NCBI RefSeq assembly: GCF_943913405.1
Contig: NZ_CALTYA010000006.1
Coordinates: forward strand, 46,094 to 110,093
Length of the DNA: 64,000 nt
Source: an uncultured Flavobacterium sp.
GTDB taxonomy: Bacteria; Bacteroidota; Bacteroidia; Flavobacteriales; Flavobacteriaceae
Reading direction: 5' to 3'
Shown here: piece after piece, positions 48,254 through 57,090 of the stretch
How the letters are laid out: each line of letters begins with the position of its first letter
Position numbering within the stretch: position 1 is the stretch's first letter
Made by a program: the position numbers and the translations under genes
Notes under the pieces: model-generated
What the model saw: the letters and a program-made list of their open reading frames with translations, nothing else
What the model was told of the DNA's origin: nothing
Database searches by the model: none

Positions 48254-50650
48254 ATGGACACACAAAACTGTTTCCATTGCGGGTTAGATATTATAAAAAA
48301 AGAAGAAATTGTTTTTAACGAAAAGTCTTTTTGTTGCAACGGATGCAAAACCGTGTACGAGATTTTCAGTGAAAACGGACTCACTTCTTATTATGATTTC
48401 GAAAGGATGCCAGGCGCAACCCCGCAAGAAATCAATGGAAAATATGACTTTTTAGACAATGAGAAAATCGTTGCAAAACTATTGGAATTCGAAGAGGATA
48501 AAACGAGTATTGTTTCACTTTATATTCCTCACATTCACTGCAGCTCGTGCATTTGGATTCTGGAAAATCTACACAAGCTTCAAAAAGCGATCAGCACTTC
48601 GCAGGTAAATTTCCCTGAGAAAAAAGTGCGCATTATTTTTAATTCTGAAGCAACTACGCTGAAAGAAATCGTATTGATGTTGTGCTCTATCGGCTATGAG
48701 CCTTATATTTCCCTAGAAAATTATGAAAGCGGCAAGGCCAAAATCGACAGAAGTTTGACTTATAAGGTTGGCGTGGCATTTTTCTGTTTTGGGAATATCA
48801 TGCTGCTTTCTTTTCCCGAATATTTTGAAGTCGAAGAATTCTGGCTGAACCAATACCGAGGCTTTTTTAGATGGCTGATTTTCGCCCTTTCGCTTCCCTC
48901 CTTTTTATATTCTGCCAGCGGTTATTATATTTCCGCCTATAAAAGCATCCGGGCTAAAATGTTCAATATCGACATTCCGATTGCTTTGGGAATCATCGTG
49001 ATGTTCGTCAGAAGCGCCGTCGATATTATTTTCGGCTATGGCCAAGGCTTTTTCGACAGCTTGACAGCGCTAGTTTTCTTTATGCTTTTGGGCAAAATGT
49101 TCCAGCAGAAAACCTATAATTTTCTTTCCTTCGAAAGGGATTTTAAATCGTATTTTCCGATTGCGGTCACTCAGATAAATGCTAAAAAGGAAGAAATTTC
49201 GGTTCCTGTTTATGATATAAAAAAAGGCGACAGATTATTGATACGCAACCAAGAATTGATTCCAGTGGACGGAATCTTAATCAGCGAAGAATGCCAGATT
49301 GACTACAGTTTTGTAACCGGAGAAGCGATTCCTATTCCTAAAAAATCGGGCGATAAAATCTTCGCCGGAGGCAAGCAATTGGGCAAAGTCATTGAAATGG
49401 AAGTCTTGAATTCAGTTTCCCAAAGTTACCTGACGCAATTGTGGAGCAACGATGTTTTTCAGAAAAAAATCGACATCAAGCACAAGACGATTACCGATGC
49501 CATCAGCCGTTATTTCACGCCTGCCCTGCTTTTAATTGCTCTTATTTCTTTCGGATATTGGATTTTTATCGACACAAATATTGCTTTTAATGTGTTCACG
49601 GCCATTCTGATTGTCGCCTGTCCGTGTGCTTTGGCATTGACTGCGCCTTTTACGATGGGAAATATTTTAAGAATTATGGGAAACCAGAAATTCTACCTTA
49701 AAAACGCTGTCGTAATTGAGCAATTGGCCAAAGTTGACATGATTGTTTTTGACAAGACCGGAACCATTACGACCAATAAAAAATCAGATATTGTTTTTCA
49801 AGGAAATGGTTTTAATACTTATGAACTGTCCTATGTAAAAAATCTGCTCCGTGGTTCAAATCATCCGCTGAGCCGAAGATTGTATGACTTCGTGCCACCT
49901 TTTGAGATTCAAAACGTTGACCGATTTGAGGAAATTACAGGAAAAGGAATCCAAGGTTTTATTGATGGAAATTTTTTGAAAATAGGCTCTTCTTCGTATG
50001 TCGGTCATTCTGATGAAAAAGCGCATCATCAGACTACAGTTTATGTTTCTATCAACGGAAATTACATCGGAAAATATGTTTTTGAAAACCAATATCGAGA
50101 CGGACTCCAAAATCTTTTCCAAAATTTAAGCAAAGATTACAAAGTCAAAATTCTTTCCGGTGATAATGACGGCGAACGTGAAATGCTGGAAAAACTGCTT
50201 CCGAAGAATACAGAATTAGTCTTCAATCAAAGACCAGAACAGAAGCTACATTTCATCAAAAACCTCCAAGAAAAAGGGCACAATATTATGATGGTTGGCG
50301 ATGGATTGAACGATGCCGGCGCTTTGGCGCAAAGCAACGTCGGGATTTCAATTTCTGAAAATGTAAACGTCTTCTCGCCTGCTTGCGACGGAATTTTAGA
50401 TGCGGTAGAATTCTCAAAAATCGGCTATTTCATGAAACTTTCCAAAAAAGCCATCCTGATTATCAAACGCAGTTTCACACTTTCGCTGTTGTATAATGTT
50501 GTCGGTTTGGCATTTGCAATCAGTGGCAAATTATCGCCTCTGGTTGCCGCTATCATTATGCCGTTAAGCACCGTGACCATTATCAGTTTCGTGACTTTGT
50601 CGAGCAATTATTATTCAAGAAAATTAAATGCGAAAAACGGCAAAGCATGA
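48254..50650 (+). CDS. ccoI: CcoI/FixI copper-translocating P-type ATPase for cbb3 assembly
   Basis: The 798-residue P1B-type ATPase has an N-terminal Cys-rich segment (QNCFHCGLDI and FCCNGCKTVYEIF), an HMA-like domain with HIHCSSCIW (Cys96, Cys99), eight membrane helices, the ion-site motif CPCAL (456-460) and phosphorylation site Asp500 in FDKTGT, plus GDGLNDAGAL. The extra Cys-rich N terminus is typical of CcoI-type exporters that deliver copper to the oxidase. The start at 48254 is chosen because a longer TTG start at 48230 lies inside the -7 element. It opens the cbb3 locus. Confidence 0.93.
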   Translation: MDTQNCFHCGLDIIKKEEIVFNEKSFCCNGCKTVYEIFSENGLTSYYDFERMPGATPQEINGKYDFLDNEKIVAKLLEFEEDKTSIVSLYIPHIHCSSCIWILENLHKLQKAISTSQVNFPEKKVRIIFNSEATTLKEIVLMLCSIGYEPYISLENYESGKAKIDRSLTYKVGVAFFCFGNIMLLSFPEYFEVEEFWLNQYRGFFRWLIFALSLPSFLYSASGYYISAYKSIRAKMFNIDIPIALGIIVMFVRSAVDIIFGYGQGFFDSLTALVFFMLLGKMFQQKTYNFLSFERDFKSYFPIAVTQINAKKEEISVPVYDIKKGDRLLIRNQELIPVDGILISEECQIDYSFVTGEAIPIPKKSGDKIFAGGKQLGKVIEMEVLNSVSQSYLTQLWSNDVFQKKIDIKHKTITDAISRYFTPALLLIALISFGYWIFIDTNIAFNVFTAILIVACPCALALTAPFTMGNILRIMGNQKFYLKNAVVIEQLAKVDMIVFDKTGTITTNKKSDIVFQGNGFNTYELSYVKNLLRGSNHPLSRRLYDFVPPFEIQNVDRFEEITGKGIQGFIDGNFLKIGSSSYVGHSDEKAHHQTTVYVSINGNYIGKYVFENQYRDGLQNLFQNLSKDYKVKILSGDNDGEREMLEKLLPKNTELVFNQRPEQKLHFIKNLQEKGHNIMMVGDGLNDAGALAQSNVGISISENVNVFSPACDGILDAVEFSKIGYFMKLSKKAILIIKRSFTLSLLYNVVGLAFAISGKLSPLVAAIIMPLSTVTIISFVTLSSNYYSRKLNAKNGKA

Positions 50651-50690
50651 TAAATATCATATTATTTGAGAATGTGCCAAACTAACTTTG
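50647..50690 (+). promoter_or_regulatory. FNR-like box and promoter of ccoS-ccoNO
   Basis: ATGATAAATATCAT (50647-50660) overlaps the stop codon of ccoI; the -7 element TAACTTTG (50683-50690) ends 30 bases after it, identical in spacing to the ccoI and hemN promoters. The element matches TAnnTTTG fully. It allows ccoS-NO-Q-P transcription independent of ccoI. Confidence 0.8.
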
Positions 50691-50709
50691 TTAACATAAA
50701 ATTAAGGAC

Positions 50710-50886
50710 ATGAGCGTCATTTATTTATTAATCTCCATCAGCATTATCGTGGCCGTCTGCTTCTTTATCGCCTTCATAAAAGCGGTGAAAAGTGGCCAAT
50801 ATGACGACGATTACACACCATCTGTCAGAATGCTTTTTGACGACGAACTCAAAAAAACAAAAGAAGAAACAGAAAAACAAAACTAA
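50710..50886 (+). CDS. ccoS: CcoS, cbb3 oxidase assembly protein
   Basis: The 58-residue protein has one N-terminal membrane helix (MSVIYLLISISIIVAVCFFI) and a short acidic/charged tail with AVKSGQYDDDYTPSVRMLFD, the family signature of CcoS. CcoS is needed for cofactor insertion into cbb3 oxidase. It lies 20 bases after the -7 element and is followed after 2 bases by the fused ccoNO gene. Confidence 0.9.
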   Translation: MSVIYLLISISIIVAVCFFIAFIKAVKSGQYDDDYTPSVRMLFDDELKKTKEETEKQN

Positions 50887-50888
50887 TT

Positions 50889-53078
50889 ATGGAAGTACAA
50901 CAGTTTTATTATGACAACAAAATCGTAAAGAATTTTCTTTACGCCACCATATTTTGGGGTGCGGTGGGAATGCTCGTCGGGCTTTTGGTCGCCTGCATGT
51001 ATCTTTTCCCGAATCTGACGGACGGAATTTCGTGGCTTAGCTATGGAAGACTGCGCCCGCTTCACACCAATGCCGTGATTTTCGCTTTCGTCGGCAACGC
51101 TATTTTTGCTGGAATTTATTATTCTTTGCAAAGACTGCTGAAAGCCCGAATGTTCAACGATACTTTGAGCAAAATTAACTTCTGGGCTTGGCAGTTTATC
51201 ATTGTTGCCGCGGCGATTACTTTGCCTTTAGGATATACATCTTCCAAAGAATATGCCGAATTAGAATGGCCTATTGACATTGCGATTGCAGTGGTTTGGG
51301 TTGTCTTCGGGATCAACATGATCGGAACGATTTTAAGACGAAGAGAACGCCATTTGTATGTTGCAATTTGGTTTTACCTAGCCACATTTATTACCGTTGC
51401 GGTTCTGCATATTTTCAACAGTTTGGCCTTGCCAGTCAATGCTTTAAAAAGTTATTCTGTGTATGCCGGAGTCCAAGATGCGCTGGTGCAATGGTGGTAT
51501 GGGCATAATGCGGTTGCGTTTTTCTTGACGACTCCGTTTCTTGGCTTGATGTATTATTTCGTACCGAAAGCAGCCAACCGACCAGTATATTCTTACCGAC
51601 TTTCCATCATCCACTTTTGGTCTTTGATCTTCATTTATATCTGGGCTGGCCCGCACCATTTATTATATTCTGCTTTGCCAGAATGGGCCCAAAACTTAGG
51701 TGTTGTGTTTTCAATCATGCTAATTGCACCGTCTTGGGGAGGAATGATCAACGGACTTTTAACATTGCGCGGTGTTTGGGATAAAGTGCGAACTGAACCT
51801 GTTTTAAAATTCTTCGTAGTAGCGATTACAGGCTACGGAATGGCGACTTTTGAAGGTCCGATGCTTTCTTTGAAAAATGTAAATGCGATTGCCCACTTTA
51901 CAGACTGGATTGTTGCGCACGTACATGTTGGCGCTTTGGCCTGGAACGGTTTCATGACTTTTGGTATGATTTACTGGCTGATTCCGCGCATGACAAAAAC
52001 GTCTTTATATTCTACAAAACTGGCAAATTTCCACTTTTGGATTGGTACTTTGGGAATCATTTTATACACACTTCCAATGTATGTTGCGGGCTTTGCCCAA
52101 GCTTCTATGTGGAAACAATTCAATCCTGACGGGACTTTGGTCTATGGAAATTTCTTGGAAACCGTGACTTCCATCATGCCAATGTATTGGATGCGAGCGA
52201 TTGGCGGTACCTTATATTTAATCGGATTGATTGTCTTGGTTTATAACATTATCAAAACCGTAAAACAAGGAAAAGCAGTTGAGGACGAATTGGCTGAAGC
52301 TCCAGCGTTGCAAAAAATTACAAATAAAAGAATCAAGGGAGAAAAATTCCATCCTTGGTTGGAAAGAAGACCAATTCAGCTGACAATTTTGGCCACGGTT
52401 GCGGTTTTGATTGGAGGAATTATACAGATTGTGCCTACGATTATGGTAAAATCGAACATACCGACAATTGCTGCAGTGAAACCTTACACGCCTTTAGAAT
52501 TAGAAGGGCGAGATTTATATATCAGAGAAGGCTGTGTAGGCTGCCATTCACAGATGATCCGACCATTCAGATCTGAAGTAGAACGTTATGGAGAATATTC
52601 AAAATCAGGAGAATATGTGTACGACCACCCATTTTTGTGGGGATCAAAAAGAACCGGACCCGACTTGATGAGAGTCGGCGGAAAATACTCTGACAACTGG
52701 CATTTCAACCACATGTGGGATCCGAGAAGCACTTCCGCAGGTTCAATCATGCCTTCCTATAAATGGCTTTTTGACAATGAAAAAATGGATTATTCAGAGA
52801 TTCAAACGAAGATGGAAGTCATGGCAAAACTAGGCGTTCCTTATACAAAAGAGGAAATTGCAAACGCTCAGAAAGCTATTGAAAGGCAAGCACTTTCTAT
52901 AGAAAAAAATCTTTATACCGATCCTGATTTTAGGAAAAGTTATGAAGAAAGCCGAAAAGCGGCAGCCGAAAAAGGCGATCCGTTCATACCGATGTATCAA
53001 AGAGAGATTATTCCGATGATTGCCTATTTGCAACGCATGGGAACCGATATCAAAGTCAAAGAAGCTCAACCAAAATAA
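50889..53078 (+). CDS. ccoN: Fused CcoN-CcoO subunit of cbb3-type cytochrome c oxidase
   Basis: The 729-residue protein joins the catalytic subunit I (about residues 1-490, 12 helices, with LHTNAVIFAF and WWYGHNAVAFFLT, HFTDWIVAHVHVGALAWNG carrying heme and copper ligands) to the monoheme subunit II CcoO (about 520-729, heme-c site GCVGCHSQMIRPF at Cys549, Cys552, His553). This fusion is normal in Bacteroidota. The CcoO part also shows MWDPRSTSAGSIMPSYKWLF. It is the high-affinity terminal oxidase active at low oxygen. It follows ccoS by 2 bases under the FNR-like promoter. Confidence 0.96.
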   Translation: MEVQQFYYDNKIVKNFLYATIFWGAVGMLVGLLVACMYLFPNLTDGISWLSYGRLRPLHTNAVIFAFVGNAIFAGIYYSLQRLLKARMFNDTLSKINFWAWQFIIVAAAITLPLGYTSSKEYAELEWPIDIAIAVVWVVFGINMIGTILRRRERHLYVAIWFYLATFITVAVLHIFNSLALPVNALKSYSVYAGVQDALVQWWYGHNAVAFFLTTPFLGLMYYFVPKAANRPVYSYRLSIIHFWSLIFIYIWAGPHHLLYSALPEWAQNLGVVFSIMLIAPSWGGMINGLLTLRGVWDKVRTEPVLKFFVVAITGYGMATFEGPMLSLKNVNAIAHFTDWIVAHVHVGALAWNGFMTFGMIYWLIPRMTKTSLYSTKLANFHFWIGTLGIILYTLPMYVAGFAQASMWKQFNPDGTLVYGNFLETVTSIMPMYWMRAIGGTLYLIGLIVLVYNIIKTVKQGKAVEDELAEAPALQKITNKRIKGEKFHPWLERRPIQLTILATVAVLIGGIIQIVPTIMVKSNIPTIAAVKPYTPLELEGRDLYIREGCVGCHSQMIRPFRSEVERYGEYSKSGEYVYDHPFLWGSKRTGPDLMRVGGKYSDNWHFNHMWDPRSTSAGSIMPSYKWLFDNEKMDYSEIQTKMEVMAKLGVPYTKEEIANAQKAIERQALSIEKNLYTDPDFRKSYEESRKAAAEKGDPFIPMYQREIIPMIAYLQRMGTDIKVKEAQPK

Positions 53079-53087
53079 CAAATTGCG

Positions 53088-53276
53088 ATGCTAAAATTTA
53101 TCAAACACAATATGGATACCATCTCAGGAATTGAGATTTATCCCATCATTTCACTGCTGATTTTCTTTATCTTTTTCATAGCGCTTTATACTTGGACTTA
53201 CACTTATAAAAAAGAAAAAATCACCGAATTGAGCCACATCCCTTTTGAGGATGAAAACGAAATCGATAACATTTAA
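53088..53276 (+). CDS. ccoQ: CcoQ-like small subunit of cbb3 oxidase
   Basis: The 62-residue protein has one hydrophobic helix (about residues 18-40: YPIISLLIFFIFFIALYTW) followed by a charged tail ending FEDENEIDNI. Position between ccoNO and ccoP and the layout are those of CcoQ, which stabilises the complex. The ATG at 53112 (MDTISGIEIYP) is an alternative start; the longer form is kept because it is the one usual in related genes. Confidence 0.8.
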   Translation: MLKFIKHNMDTISGIEIYPIISLLIFFIFFIALYTWTYTYKKEKITELSHIPFEDENEIDNI

Positions 53277-53287
53277 GAGTAGAAATC

Positions 53288-54223
53288 ATGAAAAAACTAT
53301 TTCCAGTTTACCTCCGCGTTCCTGTAATTTTCTTTTCCGTTTTTATCGCTATGGAATATTTCATAGATTCTGGTGACCGTCCGGCTTTCTTGAAGTTTCC
53401 GATGATTTCAGTATTCTTGGCCGTATTTCTCTTTCTGTTAATTGCCATTGAGATCGTGGCAAGCGCTGTAGATAACGTGACATATCATTTATTGACTGAA
53501 GAACAGAAAAAACAATTAGAAGAAGCCCAAGAAATCGGATTTACAGAAAGCAAATTATTCCTGAAAATCAAAAAATGGTTTGTAAAATCAAGACCGATCG
53601 AAGAAGAAGAAACGCTTTTATTAGAACACGATTATGACGGAATCAAAGAATTAGACAATGATTTACCGCCTTGGTGGACAAAATTATTTTATGCCTGTAT
53701 TATTTTCGCCTTTGTTTATCTAGCAAAATACCACATTTTCGGCGACCAAAACCAAACACAGGAATTCGAAACGGAAATGGCTGAAGCGAAAATTGCCGTA
53801 GAAGAATACAAAAAAACAGCTAAAGATTTGATCGATTTTGAAACCGTGACTTTGCTGACTGATGCAGGTGACATTGCTTCTGGAAAACAAATTTTTGAAG
53901 CCAATTGCATTCCGTGCCATAGGCCTGATGCTGGAGGTGCAATCGGACCAAACTTGACGGACAACCATTGGATTTTAGGTGGAGGAATTAAAAATGTTTT
54001 CCACACGATTACCGAAGGAGGACGCGATGGCAAAGGAATGGTTGCTTGGAAAGGAACTTTAAAACCATCCGAAATTCAGCAAGTTGCGAGTTATGTTTTA
54101 TCACTTCAAGGTTCAAATCCAAAGGATGGCAAAGCTCCGGAAGGTGATGTTTGGGTAGACGAAACGGCTCCGAAAAGTGATGCTCCAAAAAAAGAAGAAG
54201 CAAAAGTTGTAGCGCAGAATTAA
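53288..54223 (+). CDS. ccoP: CcoP subunit of cbb3 oxidase, single heme
   Basis: The 311-residue membrane protein has N-terminal helices (about 7-65 and 135-155), the loop EILDND-type motif IKELDNDLPPWWTKLFYACI that identifies CcoP, and one heme-c domain with ANCIPCHRPDAGGAIGPNLT (Cys207, Cys210, His211) and GMVAWKGTLKPSEIQQVASY. Proteobacterial CcoP has two hemes; here only one CxxCH is present, as seen in other Bacteroidota. It feeds electrons to CcoO. It follows ccoQ by 11 bases. Confidence 0.93.
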   Translation: MKKLFPVYLRVPVIFFSVFIAMEYFIDSGDRPAFLKFPMISVFLAVFLFLLIAIEIVASAVDNVTYHLLTEEQKKQLEEAQEIGFTESKLFLKIKKWFVKSRPIEEEETLLLEHDYDGIKELDNDLPPWWTKLFYACIIFAFVYLAKYHIFGDQNQTQEFETEMAEAKIAVEEYKKTAKDLIDFETVTLLTDAGDIASGKQIFEANCIPCHRPDAGGAIGPNLTDNHWILGGGIKNVFHTITEGGRDGKGMVAWKGTLKPSEIQQVASYVLSLQGSNPKDGKAPEGDVWVDETAPKSDAPKKEEAKVVAQN

Positions 54224-54244
54224 GCGAACACAAATTAAAATGTT

Positions 54245-55663
54245 ATGTCAAAAATGCCGGATGAATCCTTTCGCGACGCGATTGGAACTGTTGATGAAAA
54301 AGGAAAAAGAGTTTGGGTTTTCCCAAAAATTCCGAAAGGAAAATTTTATGACAAGCGAAAATTAGTCAGTTATTTTTTATTGCTGTTTCTGTTTGGCGCG
54401 CCATTCTTGAAAATCAACGGCAACCAGTTCTTGCTTTTTAACGTAATGGAACGCAAGTTCAACATTTTCGGGTTTCCGTTTTGGCCTCAAGATTTTTACT
54501 TATTCGTAATTTCAATGCTGGTCGGAGTGGTTTTCGTAGCGCTTTTTACCGTCGCTTTCGGACGCATTTTCTGCGGTTGGATTTGCCCTCAGACGATTTT
54601 CATGGAAATGGTTTTCCGCAGAATTGAATTTTGGATTGATGGCGACCGAGGTTCCCAAATGCGTTTGGAAAAACAAAACTGGAATGCTGAAAAAATAAGA
54701 AAACGTGTTTTAAAATGGAGCATTTTTTTCATCATTTCCTTTTTAATCGCTAATATTTTTCTGGCTTATTTAATCGGCAGTGATGAATTGATTCAGCTGA
54801 TTGAAGAGCCTCTGAGCCAAAACATCAGCACGTTCATTGCTTTGCTGATTTTTACGGGCGTTTTCTATTTCATTTACGTCTGGTTTCGCGAGCAAGTCTG
54901 CATTATTGCATGTCCATATGGAAGACTCCAGGGTGTTTTGCTCGATAACAAATCCATAATTGTGGCCTATGATCATGTTCGCGGCGAGAAAGAAATCGGT
55001 CGGGCAAAATTTGATAAAAAGGAAGATCGTGTTTTGACAGGAAAAGGCGACTGCATCGATTGCAAACAGTGCGTAAACGTCTGTCCGACAGGAATCGACA
55101 TCAGAAACGGAACGCAACTGGAATGTATAAACTGCACGGCTTGCATCGATGAGTGCGATGTGATTATGGAGAAAGTAAATCTTCCGAAAGGTCTGATTCG
55201 CTATGCTTCGGAGGATGAAATTACGAAGAAAGAAAAATTTCAGTTTACGCCAAGAATGAAAGGCTATTCTGCCGTAATGTTTATTTTGACCGGAATTTTC
55301 ATTGGATTGTTATTCTTGAGAAATGATGTCGAAGCGACGATTCTGAGATTGCCAGGACAATTATTTGAACATAAGGGCGAAAATATCAGCAATGTTTATA
55401 CCTATAAAATCGTCAATAAAACAGTCAAAGATTTTGATAATATCCAATTCAGATTGATCAAACCGAAGGGCGAAGTCAAGATCGTCGGAAAAAATACCAT
55501 CAAAATATTAAAAGAAGGAATGTCACAGGGAACTTTATTTGTAGAAATAAATCCTGCCTTTTTAGAGGGTGACAAGACAGAAATTGAGATTGGCGTTTTC
55601 GATGGAAATAAATTAATTGAAAATAAAAAATCGAGCTTTTTAGGGCCGAGAAGTTTTAATTAG
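54245..55663 (+). CDS. ccoG: CcoG (RdxA/FixG) cupric reductase, iron-sulfur protein
   Basis: The 472-residue membrane protein has about five helices and two ferredoxin-type clusters, CIDCKQCVNVCP and CINCTACIDECD. Family motifs FGRIFCGWICPQTIFMEMVF, RIEFWIDGDR and EQVCIIACPYGRLQ are present. The C-terminal domain (about 360-472) is the usual Ig-like extension. CcoG reduces Cu(II) to Cu(I) for delivery to cbb3. It is 21 bases after ccoP. Between it and fixH lies a repeat-rich 89-base gap. Confidence 0.95.
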   Translation: MSKMPDESFRDAIGTVDEKGKRVWVFPKIPKGKFYDKRKLVSYFLLLFLFGAPFLKINGNQFLLFNVMERKFNIFGFPFWPQDFYLFVISMLVGVVFVALFTVAFGRIFCGWICPQTIFMEMVFRRIEFWIDGDRGSQMRLEKQNWNAEKIRKRVLKWSIFFIISFLIANIFLAYLIGSDELIQLIEEPLSQNISTFIALLIFTGVFYFIYVWFREQVCIIACPYGRLQGVLLDNKSIIVAYDHVRGEKEIGRAKFDKKEDRVLTGKGDCIDCKQCVNVCPTGIDIRNGTQLECINCTACIDECDVIMEKVNLPKGLIRYASEDEITKKEKFQFTPRMKGYSAVMFILTGIFIGLLFLRNDVEATILRLPGQLFEHKGENISNVYTYKIVNKTVKDFDNIQFRLIKPKGEVKIVGKNTIKILKEGMSQGTLFVEINPAFLEGDKTEIEIGVFDGNKLIENKKSSFLGPRSFN

Positions 55664-55669
55664 AAAATC

Positions 55670-55738
55670 TCCTAACAGGTATTTCTCCTGTTTAGGTTTA
55701 TAAATCAATACCTAAAAGGTTTTAAAAATCTGTTAGGA
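55670..55738. repeat. Nested inverted repeats between ccoG and fixH
   Basis: TCCTAACAG (55670-55678) and CTGTTAGGA (55730-55738) are perfect outer arms; inside them TTTAGGT (55691-55697) and ACCTAAA (55710-55716) also pair. The CCTAACAGGT-like words recall a dispersed repeat of Bacteroidota intergenic regions. It may act as an RNA-processing point inside the cco operon. Confidence 0.45.
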
Positions 55739-55752
55739 TAAAACTAAAAATC

Positions 55753-56211
55753 ATGAAAAAGATTAATTGGGGAACAGGAATTTTTATCGCTTTTGCAACG
55801 TTTATGGGTTTCATTTTGTTCTTTGTTTTTTTGGTACAGTCAGACAGCAAATATGACAATGAATTGGTTGTGGAAGACTATTACAAGTATGAAACAGGCC
55901 TTCAAAAAGAACTTACTAAGGAAGAAAATGCCGTCGAACTAGCAGATAAAATACAATTTGAAGAGAATGATAACGGATTAAAAATACAATTTCCGAAGAC
56001 TTTTGATTGCAAAAAAATAACAGGAAAAGTGTCCCTTTACAGGCCGTCAAGCCAAAAATTAGACTTTGAGATTCCGATTTCGCTGTCTTCTTCTGATTTG
56101 CTCATACCTAAAAGTGATTTGGCTGGCGGCCGTTGGGACATTATTGTGGACTGGGAATTTAACGGCGTTGGCTATCTTGACAAGAAACAGCTGACGATTG
56201 ACATAAAATAA
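55753..56211 (+). CDS. ccoH: FixH/CcoH cbb3 assembly protein
   Basis: The 152-residue protein has one N-terminal helix (WGTGIFIAFATFMGFILFFV) and a periplasmic domain with YYKYETGLQKELTKEENAVE and LAGGRWDIIVDWEFNGVGYL, characteristic of FixH. It interacts with CcoI and the oxidase during assembly. The next gene starts 1 base after its stop. Confidence 0.92.
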   Translation: MKKINWGTGIFIAFATFMGFILFFVFLVQSDSKYDNELVVEDYYKYETGLQKELTKEENAVELADKIQFEENDNGLKIQFPKTFDCKKITGKVSLYRPSSQKLDFEIPISLSSSDLLIPKSDLAGGRWDIIVDWEFNGVGYLDKKQLTIDIK

Positions 56212-56212
56212 G

Positions 56213-56911
56213 ATGCTAATTTCTGCTTTTTTCTTCGGATTGATTTCAAGTTTTCACTGCGTGGGAATGTGCGGTCCGATTGCGATGATGCTTCCTGTGG
56301 ATCGAAGCAGTGAGGCGAAAAAAGTGCTTCAGATTTTGCTGTATCATTTGGGGAGATTGACGGCTTACGGCAGTCTGGGATTGGTTTTCGGACTTTTAGG
56401 AAAAGGTTTTTACTTGGCCGGAATGCAACAGCAGTTATCGATTTTCGTTGGAATTTTTATGATTTTGATCGTAGTAATTCCGGAGAAGATTTTTATGAGA
56501 TATAATTTTTCCAAGCCAGTTTACAGGATTATTTCAAATGTAAAATCTAGCTTGGGTAAACAGTTTAAGAAGAAGAGCAATTCAGCTTTGTTTACTATCG
56601 GATTGCTTAACGGATTTTTGCCGTGTGGTTTGGTGTACGCGGCATTATTTGGTGCTCTTGCCATGCAGAATATGTCGCTAGGGGTTTTGTACATGGTTTT
56701 GTATGGCTTGGGAACCATTCCGATGTTGAGTGCGGCGGTTTATTTGAGCGGTTTTTTGAGTGGAAATTTCAGAAACAAGCTTCAGAAAGTGATTCCTTTT
56801 GTGGCGATTTTTATTGGAGTTTTGTTTATTTTGAGGGGAATTGGTTTGGGAAATTTTATTTCTCCTGGAAGTGTTAGTTTATTTGTGAAAGGGATGCCAG
56901 ACTGTTTTTGA
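56213..56911 (+). CDS. Sulfite exporter TauE/SafE-like membrane protein of the cco cluster
   Basis: The 232-residue protein has six helices. The N-terminal SSFHCVGMCGPIAMMLP and the internal LLNGFLPCGLVYAALFGALA with paired cysteines are the DsbD-like motif of this SafE group, which in Bacteroidota regularly closes cbb3 operons. A role in copper or thiol handling for oxidase assembly is likely (inference from gene order). It follows fixH by one base and ends the operon; a hairpin at 57007-57053 follows. Confidence 0.85.
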   Translation: MLISAFFFGLISSFHCVGMCGPIAMMLPVDRSSEAKKVLQILLYHLGRLTAYGSLGLVFGLLGKGFYLAGMQQQLSIFVGIFMILIVVIPEKIFMRYNFSKPVYRIISNVKSSLGKQFKKKSNSALFTIGLLNGFLPCGLVYAALFGALAMQNMSLGVLYMVLYGLGTIPMLSAAVYLSGFLSGNFRNKLQKVIPFVAIFIGVLFILRGIGLGNFISPGSVSLFVKGMPDCF

Positions 56912-57006
56912 TTTATGAATTATGAATTTAATTTGAACACAGATTTCACAAATTTGCACAGATTTTAATTGAAGTTGATTTTTTAGAACGCAGATTTTTT
57001 CTCATA

Positions 57007-57053
57007 AAAACGCCAAGTCGCAAAGAGTTTAAATTCTTTCAACTTGGCGTTTT
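57007..57053. terminator. Bidirectional terminator between cco operon and hemN
   Basis: AAAACGCCAAGT (57007-57018) and ACTTGGCGTTTT (57042-57053) pair over 12 bp; the 23-base loop contains a further AAAGAG/CTTT pairing, and T-runs follow on both strands. The two genes are convergent. Confidence 0.7.
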
Positions 57054-57090
57054 ATTTTTTAACTATCAACTAAAGACTACCAACTGTCAA

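Noticed and set aside
56930..57000. Text-like repeats (ACACAGATTT, GAACGCAGATTT) before the cco terminator as a CRISPR or mobile element end
   Set aside because: Units are irregular with no spacers or inverted ends; nothing beyond an AT-rich spacer can be supported.
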